Source: Ectocarpus siliculosus (lineage: Eukaryota; Sar; Phaeophyceae; Ectocarpales; Ectocarpaceae). Taken from it: a DNA stretch of 18,793 bases. The notes beneath the pieces were generated by a model. The model worked only from the letters and a program-made list of their open reading frames with translations. It was not told the DNA's origin and searched no databases. Below are positions 1 to 8,479 of this stretch, in pieces. The stretch spans positions 1 to 18,793 of the forward strand of contig FN648877.1 of assembly GCA_000310025.1 (NCBI GenBank), in the 5' to 3' direction. How positions within the stretch are numbered: position 1 is the stretch's first letter; every line of letters begins with the position of its first letter. Made by a program: the position numbers and the translations under genes.

Positions 1-582
1 GACCGTACCGAGACAAGTACAAAGACCGGGGAACTACGAGTCCGGGGACGCCGCGGTAGAGGTGGAGACCGAACTGGAGCAGGCCGGAAACGCCGAGAGG
101 GCGTCGAGGGGACACAAGGTGGTGCTTCCAATGACCGCGTGGCATCCACGACGACAAGGCACGCCGGCGGAAACGAAACATCCCCGGAAAGGTCACGGAA
201 ACGTAAGCAGGATGCAAGACGCGGCGTTAGTCCTGCGAAGACACGTGTTCGACGTGACGCACGGAGGAGTGCTCCTCGCAGCACTTGGGAGTTCGGGTTG
301 CAGGCTGCAAGAAACAGGACGAGAGACAGCGGTAGCCAGGAGGGTAACCGAGCGAACGTTCGATTACGCCCGCTGCCTGAGTGTGAACTGTCGAAGATGA
401 AGGAATATGTGACGATTCGCAAGGCTCCTTTCAACCGGGTAGGCGTGACTTGGAAGGCTAAAACGAAAGACGGCCACAAGAGGATCAAAATCGGCAGCGG
501 AGTTACTTGCCGGGACAGTACGGCCGTGTACGAAACTCTATGGGCAATGTACAGGTACGCCTGGCCTGGTGTAGTTGGTTGA
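1..582 (+). CDS. Open basic reading frame entering from the left edge (3' part, unrecognised)
   Basis: The frame is open from base 1 to a TGA at 580-582, 193 codons, so the start lies outside the window. The first two thirds are low-complexity and very basic, rich in Arg, Gly and Ser with RGRRGRGG-like runs. The last 60 residues look more globular (MKEYVTIRKAPFNRVGVTWK, then KRIKIGSG and YETLWAMYRYAWPG). I do not recognise the family. The RG-rich tail followed by a small compact domain would suit a nucleic-acid-binding protein or the 3' end of a retroelement, but that is inference. Just downstream, the motif CTGGCCTGGTGT occurs twice (about 561 and 661). Other frames are also fairly open here because the DNA is GC-rich and stop-poor, so the frame may be chance. 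Confidence 0.3.
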   Translation, partial: DRTETSTKTGELRVRGRRGRGGDRTGAGRKRREGVEGTQGGASNDRVASTTTRHAGGNETSPERSRKRKQDARRGVSPAKTRVRRDARRSAPRSTWEFGLQAARNRTRDSGSQEGNRANVRLRPLPECELSKMKEYVTIRKAPFNRVGVTWKAKTKDGHKRIKIGSGVTCRDSTAVYETLWAMYRYAWPGVVG

Positions 583-850
583 GAAGGCCCTACGCCGAGG
601 TTACTGTTGACTGTTCCGAAAGTGTTTGCGTATTGCCGGTTGCGCTAAGCGTGGCATAAACTGGCCTGGTGTTCTTGGTCAATAACAACTGCGCCTGGGT
701 TCGCATTGGTGGTATATGTTAACCGGAAAGGTTCTGGCCGGTTCTCTTCAGCGTGGGAGAATTTCTCATGAGAAAGACGAATCAGCACGACGTGTGGGTC
801 TACGCAGGAAATTCATAACCGTGGAGAAAATAAGAAAACTTGGCAGCGTA

Positions 851-1266
851 GTCAATACAAGCCCAAACGGAGGCCGCGAAATGGTCCAAGTGTGGGGGAA
901 GCAATGGGCGTGAGGCAGCGGTGCTCAACTGCTTATTTCTCGAGCCCCTCTGCATGAAAAGTGGTTCCGTCTTTTTTGTCGTGCTCGGAGCGCACGTGTG
1001 GGTGAGTGTTTGAAAAATCGCAACAAGCAAATTCTTTATAGTGGAGAAAATTTGTCAATACAAGCCCAAACGGAGGCCGCGAAATGGTCCAAGTGTGGGG
1101 GAAGCAATGGGCGTGAGGCAGCGGTGCTCAACTGCTTATTTCTCGAGCCCCTCTGCATGAAAAGTGGTTCCGTCTTTCTTGTCGTGCTCGGAGCGCACGT
1201 GTGGGTGAGTGTTTGAAAAATCGCAACAAGCAAATTCTTTATAGTGGAGAAAATTTGTCAATACAA
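851..1266. repeat. 203-bp tandem duplication, two near-identical copies plus a third fragment
   Basis: Copy 1 is 851-1053 and copy 2 is 1054-1256. I find one difference in 203 bp (T at 975 versus C at 1178). The first 10 bases of the unit recur at 1257-1266, followed by a diverged continuation that runs into the palindrome starting at 1271. Upstream, 812-845 resembles the end of the unit (the GTGGAGAAAAT region), so an older copy probably lay there. Small ORFs inside the units are duplicated with them and show no sign of being genes. The near identity implies a recent duplication or gene conversion. Confidence 0.95.
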
Positions 1267-1270
1267 CCCT

Positions 1271-1728
1271 AAAAGTCGGCCGCTTGAGAAGACACGTGAG
1301 TACAATGGTGTCCAGCTCTCGTCCTCTAGACCATCGATTCATGTGTTCATGTTTTGTCTTCTTGGGTGTCTTCTCCATCAACGACTCTTATCCTAACTTA
1401 GCGTGGGTTGGCAGTGGCCGCGCTCAGCCGACAGGGGGGCACATCGCTGTGCGCGCAAAGTTGTGGACTCGACGTTTCTTTCGGTCTATCTTTTCATTCG
1501 AATATAGAGGGCTTGTTCCTCCGTCCCAAAAAAGACTTTTTCAACACATCGAGTTCACAGCGGCGCGCCTCCCTGCCTGTTGAGTGAGTCCACTGCTGGA
1601 CCACGCACACCCGGATGAGAGCCGTAGATGGAGAAGACACCCAAGCAAACAAAACATGAATCATGGGTCTAGAGCACAAGAGCTGGATAGTTTAGTACTC
1701 ACCTCTGCCCTCAAGCAGCCGACTTTTT
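1271..1728. mobile_element. Palindromic foldback element (about 458 bp, arms of about 225 bp)
   Basis: The sequence folds on itself around the ATTCGAAT palindrome at 1496-1503. The outer ends pair: AAAAGTCGGCCGCTTGAG at 1271-1288 with its near complement at 1710-1728. Inner blocks also pair, for example TTGGGTGTCTTCTCCATC (about 1362-1380) with the complement around 1626-1643, the CTCTAGACC/GGTCTAGAG blocks, and GTGGACTCGACG with the complement near 1550. The arms are about 75-85% identical by eye. No coding capacity is evident; ORFs on both strands are mirror translations of the same arm. The family is unknown, and a miniature inverted-repeat transposable element (MITE) or foldback transposon is the likeliest reading. 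I see no clear target-site duplication. Confidence 0.8.
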
Positions 1729-2145
1729 TTTCGCCGTTCGGAGACACAAACCACGCTTTCGCCGTGCCCTCCACACCACCCCTCCCTGTCTGTTAGTTTT
1801 TTTGTGAACACTTGACGAGCTCCCGCCATGTATCAGCCGGCAAAACATTGACACGGTGACTCTCGGGTTGTCCGGATCCCTCTATGCGCTCGCTACGTTG
1901 AGAGTGCGCTACGCAGTGGTTGGTGTTTAGGACGGAAGGGGCGGTCGTCTACTAATCCCGCCGCTCTTGAAAATCATTTGCGCGACCTGCCCCATTTCAA
2001 AATGTTTGAGAATTTTCTGCCGAAGATTTTCTCCCATCAATAGTGAACAGTGAAACAAAATCTTTGTCCGGAAATGTTTGAAAGTGAAAACATTTTCGCA
2101 AAGATTTGGCGACCATAAACATGGGTCAAAGGCTTTAGAACATAC
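1729..2145. other. Gene-free stretch between the palindrome and the orphan exon
   Basis: No convincing exon, RNA gene or repeat is seen. On the minus strand this is where later exons of the 2146-2227 exon would be expected, but no open stretch with acceptor and donor sites stands out. Confidence 0.5.
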
Positions 2146-2227
2146 CTCTCAAGGAGAATTCGGCATCGACGACCACCAGAAGAGCGGACGCCAGAAGGGC
2201 TGCTGCAAGGGTCAGTGTCAACTCCAT
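2146..2227 (-). CDS. Orphan first exon encoding a signal peptide
   Basis: On the minus strand an ATG at 2227-2225 opens 27 codons that look like a secretory signal: MELTLTLAAALLASALLVVV, then D-A-E-F-S-L-R. The hydrophobic core is uninterrupted and ends in a small-residue site that signal peptidase could cut. The exon ends with GAGAG followed by GTATGT, a strong splice donor, in phase 1. Reading through hits a stop at once, which supports splicing. No continuation is found downstream (toward lower coordinates) before the palindrome at 1271-1728, so this is either the start of a gene broken by insertions or the head of a gene with a very long first intron. It lies on the same strand as the secreted gene at 3293-5920 and uses the same phase-1 junction after a signal peptide. 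Confidence 0.4.
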
Positions 2228-2580
2228 GAGAGGCAGGTAGATCTGCGCATAAACTGGTGCGCATGGAGTGTGTGTGCGTGTGGCGCCGTGACTGTTTCGC
2301 GGTTTTGCCCGTGTGCTTGTGGGAGAAGCTGAAGTTCGGACAACACGAAGGATGTCTTGACGTCGTCGTTCGACCGTGCACGTAAACAGAGGGCGACTTG
2401 TCGGCACATACATGTGGTAGGTAACGTGATATGTCATGTATTTGTTCTACGCATTCACACACTTGATTTAGCACATTATCGATTGCGTGTTCAAGTCTCC
2501 ACCGTCAACTAGTAGTCCTACGTTTACTCCATAAAATAGATGGGTCACACTCTGGCCGCCCGCCTCTTGGTGGGTGGGGG

Positions 2581-2710
2581 TCAATCGTTGCCCAGGGCTG
2601 AAATAGGACAACATCCTTTTGCAAAACATAGAAGAATCGGCAAGGCTTAATCGATGCCCAGGGCTGAAAAAGGCCAACTTCTGCCAAACTTAAAATCGGC
2701 ATGGGGCTTA
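2581..2710. repeat. 67-bp tandem repeat, two diverged copies
   Basis: Copies start at 2581 and 2648 and share the core GCCCAGGGCTGAAA, then AGGxCAAC and an AATCGGCA tail. They differ at roughly a fifth to a quarter of positions by eye. The repeat makes a duplicated FQPWA-type peptide in minus-strand ORFs, which I treat as a by-product. Confidence 0.8.
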
Positions 2711-3292
2711 CAGAGACAACCGTGTACCAAGAAAAGCCTCAGTTCCAGTCGCCTTAAAAGCTTTGCACCGCACGTACCCGATTTTGACTTAACGTGAAGT
2801 ATCGCAACAAAAGATGGTGGCATTTCAACACAAAAAACTGTTAGAACGACTTCTCAGAAAACCATCCTGGAGCCACAAGCAACTTGCCGGCAAAAATGCG
2901 AAGAGCCACGAATTGTGGCAATTCACCGCTCTCACAAAGCTACACCACACGATGAGTGGGCTCTGCGTCCTCACTATTTTAATTAAAGCGGCCCTTGGTA
3001 TTACGCCCAAGAACGGGTCGTTCTCAAGGGAACCCAGCAAAAAAAACAGAATCGAATATTACAACAAAATGTGAGATTGGATAGGGCACAATCCCCAAGA
3101 CTTCGGCCGACGGATGACCTAGGCGTGGACGTGGGCTGCGGTGAACTTGGTTTCCACAGGGCCCTCGACGAGGTCTGCGCGCGTTGAAATCGGCATATTG
3201 TCCACATCCGGGGATAATAAACAGTTCGGGAAAGGGGTCAACGGTGTCAAGATGTCGTGAGTGGTTCAACCTAGACAGGAAAATTTAACATT
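2711..3292. other. Intergenic region downstream of the secreted gene
   Basis: No supported gene. A plus-strand ORF at 2814-3074 has no recognisable domain. On the minus strand the part nearest 3292 is the 3' flank of the secreted gene. It contains an alternative open stretch (about 3240-3125) ending in TAG that could be an extra terminal exon if the AG/GTAAAA at the end of exon 4 is a real donor; see findings. Confidence 0.4.
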
Positions 3293-3965
3293 TTACCTTC
3301 GCTTGAAATGTTTGTAGCATGCTTCTGCGGGAAGGGTTTCACACAAGACATATATCCTTTCACGTGGACTTGAAACGAGCAAGCCTGCAGTGTGCTGTTT
3401 TTCAGACCACAAGTGTTCGTCAACGCCGTGTTCTCGTCGTACTCTGCTTTCGTTATCGATGGTTACGATGAGTCTGCCCAGCGCCAGTCTATACTCACAG
3501 TCGTCTTCCAGCCCACGGATAGCGGACATGCCCTGCATGATGGGATTGCCGTCCACGTCAAGAGTAGGAACTTGGGTCTCGCCGAGGATACCCGTGGCTT
3601 GAGGAGAAATGTCAACGTGGTCAAAGGCGAGGTTCATCTGCCAGGTTAGGTGATCCGGAAGATCGAACCGATCCGTCGGGTCACGCATGGCAAGCTGGTG
3701 GAGGCGGCCGTGGCTGAGGCGCAGCTTGCCCTTAGGGGTCATGATTTGGAACGACACGTGTTCCGAATCATGCTCGAACAAACCAGTCGGGTCGTCTTCC
3801 GTCGCTTTCATCACGTACTCCGTGCACTCGGCCATGTTAGTCGCTGTAGGGTCACCAAGAATCCAGTCGGACATCTGCTGCATCTTCGTGCGAGAGGAAA
3901 GAAGACGGCCTGCACGAGCGTATTCTTCTTTCTTGCGCTCCCAGTACTTCTCGAACCCGAAAGAC
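3293..3965 (-). CDS. Exon 4 of the secreted gene: C-terminal domain
   Basis: The acceptor is CTTTCAG at 3972-3966. The exon continues in phase 2 with SFGFEKYWERKKEEYARAGR, then MSDWILGD, DHLTWQMNLAFDHVDISPQA, LGETQVPTLD and IMQGMSAIRGLEDDCEYRL, ending KHFKRR and TAA. The ATG at 3883 is internal, because the frame runs cleanly upstream to the acceptor. The region around IMQGMSAIRG resembles the end of a beta-rich domain. No catalytic motif is recognised. The last bases AAGCGAAG/GTAAAA look like a splice donor, so a further exon is possible. Confidence 0.65.
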
Positions 3966-5920
3966 CTGAAAGATTGACGGACGCGTCGTGGAGGTTAAGA
4001 AACTCTTAGTTCCCTTGATAACAACAACTAAATACTGTAGGTGCTTCTATTGGCCTGCAGATCTCCCTAATGTAGTCGGCGTGCGGTAGAGAGAGCTTCC
4101 ATAACCACACAGACAGGGGGTACAATACCTGCAGGCCCCAGGAAGGTTGACCGCAGAAATTGCCACATTTGGTGCGAGCTGAACCTCTCCAGGAGAAAGA
4201 AGAGTAACTTCACCATCGAGCTCCACGGTCAGAGCGCCGTCTGCCAAACACGTCGAGCCTCCTACGGGGCAGGCGCTATCAAGACTGTGCGGGTCCGTCA
4301 CCGTGATGACTATGGTGTGGTCCAATCCGTAAGAGTCATGTGTCTTGATGCCGATTCCGGTGATGTACGTGATCTCAGGCAAGGATGGAACAGGGGTGGT
4401 TACGCGCATGTTGACTTCGAGACTCGGCATGTCCGAAACTACGGAGTACCACTGACCGTCCTGGCCAACGAAGTCGAACTTCTGGCCTAGGAAGCCAGTC
4501 ATGTGTGGATCACCTGGGTAGGAGGTACAAATAGTAGCAAAATAATCGTGGTTGATAGCACGTTTGACACACTTGGGATTTTCACCTGCGACACAAACAC
4601 ATTTGTTTGACTAATTATATTTTTTTTCCTCGTCTCGTGTTTAAATCGCGCAATAATACCAAACGCCGGGACACCGGCAGAAACATTTGTAAGCGAGCAT
4701 GGCGGTATTCCGATGCGGCCAACCAGGCGATGCATCGGTGTCAAATCGTTCCTTCTCAACCACGGAGAGAGCAATCGCCATGGCTGCTTTGGCATGCTAC
4801 CGTGGAGGGTATGATTTTCAAAATCGGATGTTCTCACCGCAAGCGCTGCCATCGGTTGATTCAAACGAGCAGAGGCCAGTCTCCGGACAACAGCTTGGGC
4901 GGTCAGCATCTGCGGTGCAGTCACTGTCGGCGGTACACTCTGTACGCATAAACACCGCACGAGGCACCCAAGAAACAGAGAGCCACACAGATAATCGAAA
5001 TGAGTGATTCTCCTCGGGTTAGGTGTCATGTGGTTTGTCCATCTCGACCGGCGAATCTGCCCGACCTGCCGAATGCCTCACTAAATACTTGACCTACCAT
5101 TGGGAGTTTGGGTTACCATCGGAGTGATCATGGTTTCGTCAAAAGGTTTTTGGTTTCGGAAGCGCAAGTTCGGACGACGGACGAATTACTCACCGTAAGA
5201 CTAGTTCCCGGACAGCATATGCGCATGCTTCCGTCGTGCTTCTTGGCGAGATGTTGGTGGGGCACGCCCGTGACAACGAGAAACATTTGGAATTGCAAAC
5301 TTCCTCCATTATCCTTTAAAAAGTGTATTTTCCCTGCCGGTGCTGCAGCATACAGTCTCACACGCTTTCACAAACAGCTAGTACCTACGCTACAAATTGA
5401 ATGAGGGACGACATCCCACCTACTGATGCAAGCATTCAACATTCTGAACGATCCACTACTACTGTGCCGCACTATTGATAACTCGGCTCGAGCAAACGAG
5501 CGTGTATATAATGATGAATACCGTACACCGCTCCCGCGTTACATTCACTGCGGTTCAAATCCACGACGCACGTGTGTAGTGATCTGTGTTGGTTGTTTAA
5601 GATACATTCTCACGTGAGCAGTGGCCATCGGCGCCATCGTGTTCGCAGTACCACTCTATCTCGGCGGGTGCCCCATTGATTACTTCGAACAGGTTGGTCA
5701 CCGCAACCTCAGGGCTGAGATTGCAGACGCACACCACGCCATCGTCGCATTGAAGAGGACCATCACCATCGGAGCCGCATTCCAACACGTCGATGGCCGT
5801 ATCGAGCGGGGCGTCAGATGTTGGTCCGCCACAAGAACAAGGCGCGCCGGAGGCGGATGGCGCGCTCAATATAACCACGATCACTGTGCACAGCGGCAAG
5901 ACCCAGACTCGGCCCCACAT
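3293..5920 (-). CDS. Secreted cysteine-rich protein with root-cap/LEA-like module (four exons)
   Basis: The gene is assembled from exons 5920-5614, 4939-4838, 4513-4129 and 3965-3293 on the minus strand. All three introns have GT...AG ends and matching phases (1, 1, 2). The total is 1467 nt, exactly 488 codons plus stop. Architecture: signal peptide about 1-26; a Cys-rich region to 102; a six-Cys module 103-136; then GDPHMTGFLGQKFDF at 137-151, continuing to WYSVVSD and VNM, which follows the spacing of the plant root cap family (DP-x-x-x-G-x-x-G-x-x-F-x-F-x-G ... V-S-D ... N). The GDPH start also recalls von Willebrand type D domains. Residues 266-488 are an uncharacterised C-terminal domain. 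It is probably exported to the wall or extracellular space, with no membrane anchor seen. The role is unknown. The stop is certain only if the AGGTAAAA there is not a donor. Confidence 0.75.
4129..4513 (-). CDS. Exon 3 of the secreted gene: root-cap/LEA-like module
   Basis: Acceptor CCCAG at 4518-4514, donor AG/GTATTG at 4128. The exon encodes 127 full codons: GDPHMTGF, KFDFVGQDGQWYSVVSD, a beta-rich stretch (ITYITGIGIKT, TIVITVTDPH), a small Cys pair (ACPVGGSTC) and ELDGEVTLLSPGEVQL. The dense beta-strand pattern and the motif spacing match the root cap family. I did not run a profile, so the family name is by motif only. Confidence 0.72.
4838..4939 (-). CDS. Exon 2 of the secreted gene: symmetric phase 1-1 exon encoding a six-cysteine module
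   Basis: The exon is exactly 102 nt, bounded by a pyrimidine-rich tract with CAG acceptor (4942-4940) and a GTGAGA donor (4837-4832). It encodes ECTADSDC-like sequence with spacing C-x5-C-x8-C-C-x5-C-x9-C. Splicing exon 1 to it gives a Gln at the junction. Splicing it to exon 3 gives Gly, which completes the GDPH motif of the next module; skipping it would give Arg-Asp-Pro-His and stay in frame. The six-Cys pattern, the splice sites and the restored Gly together make this a real exon rather than intron sequence. Confidence 0.72.
5614..5920 (-). CDS. Exon 1 of the secreted gene: signal peptide and N-terminal Cys-rich region
   Basis: The ATG at 5920-5918 is the first in a clean signal peptide, MWGRVWVLPLCTVIVVILSA, with a likely cleavage after ASG before APCSCGG. 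The mature part has paired cysteines (CSC, CVC, WYC, GHC) and many acidic residues. The exon ends TCA C followed by GTGAGA (donor at 5613-5608), phase 1. Reading past the donor gives a stop after four residues. Confidence 0.7.
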
Positions 5921-6620
5921 GATGCCGTCGTCGATTTTTTTTCTCTGCGTTTAGCAAGATCGGTGCGCGCAAGAAACAATTTTGGTCGTAAAACAATCTT
6001 GCTGTGAACGGTTGGATGTGTTGAGTCCCAAGGTACATAGGAGCGGTCGTGTGTGGATCGTGGAAGGTTAACTCGACGTTATGTGTCGTAGATGCCCGGA
6101 CGGTGCGCACGTCTATAGCGTGATAACATTTAGACGATGGCATGTAAACATAGGGGTAAAGTGCAAGTGTATTGCTGCAGAATCCAGTGGCCACGAGCAG
6201 ACACACGCTAATCCTAGATGGCGACACGCAGACGACACTCTGGCACGCACACAAACTCGCCTCGCAAAAGGCAGTCGACACACCTACACCCAGGACAGTC
6301 CTATATGGCGACACGCAGCCTATAGTCTCGACCACCAATAAGCGACAACGACCGCACCCAATGATACGGCGTACGACCAAGGAAGGGACGAACTCCCACG
6401 CGTCCGACGCAACAAAGGTCATTCACACAGCAGGCGTGTACCTACGGTAGCACGCAGGCACATGCAAATCGTTCATGGTGCCGATTACGCGAAGGCGACA
6501 CGCTTAGGTCCAAAGGAACGATAAACTCCCACGCGTCCTAAGCAACAAAGGACATCAGGCAGGCGTGTAACAACGCACGCAAGTGCGCAATTTGCAACTC
6601 CGACAAAACGATGGCTAGCG
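5921..6620. repeat. 5' flank of the secreted gene and short repeated blocks
   Basis: Immediately upstream of the ATG (plus-strand 5921-6060) I see no TATA-like box. Two related blocks follow: ACTCCCACGCGTCC...CAACAAAGG...CAGGCGTGTA at 6391-6440 and again at 6525-6570, and CCTAxATGGCGACACGCAG at about 6214 and 6301. They are diverged direct repeats. A long minus-strand ORF through here (5814-6422) has no recognisable domain and I treat it as chance. Confidence 0.5.
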
Positions 6621-6629
6621 CGTAGCCAC

Positions 6630-8460
6630 GCGCAGAGTAAGCTGCAATCGTGAGAAAGCATTGCTGCCGACTTTAATCTTGAAGCGAATGCGTGGGATGA
6701 GAACGAACGTTGAGAGACCGTATGGTAGTTCTACGTGCACAATTCGTGTTTGAGTATCCACGAACGATAGCCTTCTGACCATTGACCAAGCCCTGCTAGA
6801 AGTTTATAGGTTTCGTGTGATCATGACAAAGCAGTTCAGTTTCAAATCCAATGCATGAGGCGGTACACCAGAGACGTCAGTAGCGTGGAGGTCAGCTGCG
6901 GCAACGAAACCCAAACCGTCGTCAGTCGCGTCAGGATCGACGGTGTCACAACTGTATGCTGTGAGAAGGTCTCCTGGAAGGATGTCAAGGACGTGTGCGT
7001 TGATGGTGTCTATGGTAGCGTTGGTTGACGAAAGGATAGATAGCTCTAGCCTTGAACTCAGTCGGGTCGGCGTCGAGAATGTCCGGATACACGAAATTGA
7101 TCAATTCTTCAAAAGAGTCTGTGTTGTCAAGGACGAATCGGTCAGAGGCTATGTTTGGCATGCTATGAACGTATGCCAATGGCACGGTATCCACGCCGTC
7201 GTCTGTTGTAACATGCGGTTGGGTACCAACACCGATATTTCGGACGAACGCCGCGTACGCTGCGTCCTCTCGATCGCGCTGCGATATGGTAAGACGCATA
7301 CGTTGCAATGATGGACGCATCAATTGTTTCCGCGGGCCGCCATGTTTGACGACAGGCCCTATCTATCTGGCGAAATCAAAGCTTAGCAAGATATTATTTC
7401 CTCCCATGATCATGTTATTGCCCATAAGATCTTGGAGTGTAAGATTAAGAGCTTCGACAGAAAAACCATGGCTCATTGGGATTTCGTCCCAAACAGTAAG
7501 GTCACACTTACGTAATACTTCTGCCCGTTGCTACTCAGCGGAGATATTGCACGTCGCACCGCTGACATTCTTTTCATCCAGTGGTAGTTTGAACATGGAG
7601 TGCGCAGTCCACCCACCAGGTAGTTGGAGACCTGCGGTGCCCGTACTGGCAACACAAAGGGCTAAGTTACTGAGTGATCGTAGGTGGGCGCATAGTACGC
7701 TCTCCGTGTGTGTCTTACCCGTCCCAGCAGGCGCGTCTATCATGAATGAATACGTTAGACGATCCTGATGACACGCTGTTAACCACGCTATCGTAAACAT
7801 GACGTTGCTCGACGGTGAAGTTTGGGAGATGCTCGGCAACAAACATGCGCATTTGCTCCGGATTGAACATGTGCTTGAAACGCAAGTATTCTGTGCCTCG
7901 ATGGATTACGGCAGGCAGTCCAGCGATAACGTTCGTTCGTCCATGGTACTGTAACCCGAGATCGATTTCGCGAAGGGCGGCGTTATCGGCATCCAGATCG
8001 GTCATGGACATGCGCCAATCTGATGTAAAGTCTTTATTGAAATGCTCCCAGAGAAGGTTGGCAGGGGCTCCGTCAAGAATGAGCGTAAAAAACAGCTGGC
8101 GCAACTGTCTACCCAGCAAGCGCCACGCAGCTCCAGCAGCTGAAATGTATCGCGCTGAACGGCAGGCCTCTATTTCATCGCCGTCGCACAGGATCTTAGC
8201 CTTGATAAAGTCCGCGCCCTTGTTAATGTATTTGTAAATGTATTGAACTACTGCCGCTGCTGTACAGACGTCAAAACACATGTGGCAGTTTGTTTTGGAA
8301 AGCAACCAAATGTTGTACGGAGCGATCCACTGGTTTGTGGCGAAAGACTCTAGGAAATTGCCATTACCTTTGAGCGCGAAAACCCTAAGAAGATCCGGAC
8401 ACCACCTAACGAACCTCATGCACCGCTCGTTGACCGAACCCCGATGGAAAAGGAAAAAAG
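6630..8460 (-). pseudogene. Decayed Helitron Rep/helicase (C-terminal part of Rep and PIF1-like helicase)
   Basis: Helitron Rep/helicases drive rolling-circle transposition. Reading leftward on the minus strand: WIAPYNIWLLSKTNCHM and the tyrosine motif YIYKYINKG of Rep, then a linker, then FTVEQRHVYDSVVNSVSSG, Walker A DAPAGTGKT, ASTGTAGLQLPGGWTAHSMFKLPL, Walker B TVWDEIPMSHG, LTISQRDREDAAYAAF, HVLDILPGDLLTAYSCDTVD, SGVPPHALDLKLNC, GLVNGQKAIVRG and FVLIPRIRF. The order matches PIF1-like Helitron helicases. It is broken by in-frame TAGs at 7533-7531, 7365-7363 and 6798-6796 and by frameshifts near 7745, 7020 and 6770-6800. The HUH half of Rep is missing, cut where the unnamed repeat begins near 8480. 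The final SF1 helicase motifs are not found, so both ends are lost. It cannot make a working transposase. Confidence 0.88.
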
Positions 8461-8479
8461 ATATCATGCAGTCGCACAC

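Noticed and set aside
1284-1679. Similar ORFs on both strands of the palindrome
   Set aside because: They are the two arms of one inverted repeat translated twice.
4499-5029. 176-codon minus-strand ORF over intron 1, exon 2 and intron 2
   Set aside because: It reads through good splice sites in a different frame from the Cys-rich exon and lacks any domain.
5160-5361. Possible extra exon ending CCPGTSLT before GTGAGT in intron 1
   Set aside because: The donor is strong, but its phase does not fit between exons 1 and 2 (both junctions are phase 1) without a stop.
4514-5613. Direct splice of exon 1 to exon 3
   Set aside because: It is in frame but gives RDPH; including 4838-4939 gives the expected GDPH and a complete six-Cys module.
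5814-6422. 202-codon minus-strand ORF overlapping exon 1 of the secreted gene
   Set aside because: It overlaps the signal-peptide exon in another frame and has no recognisable domain.
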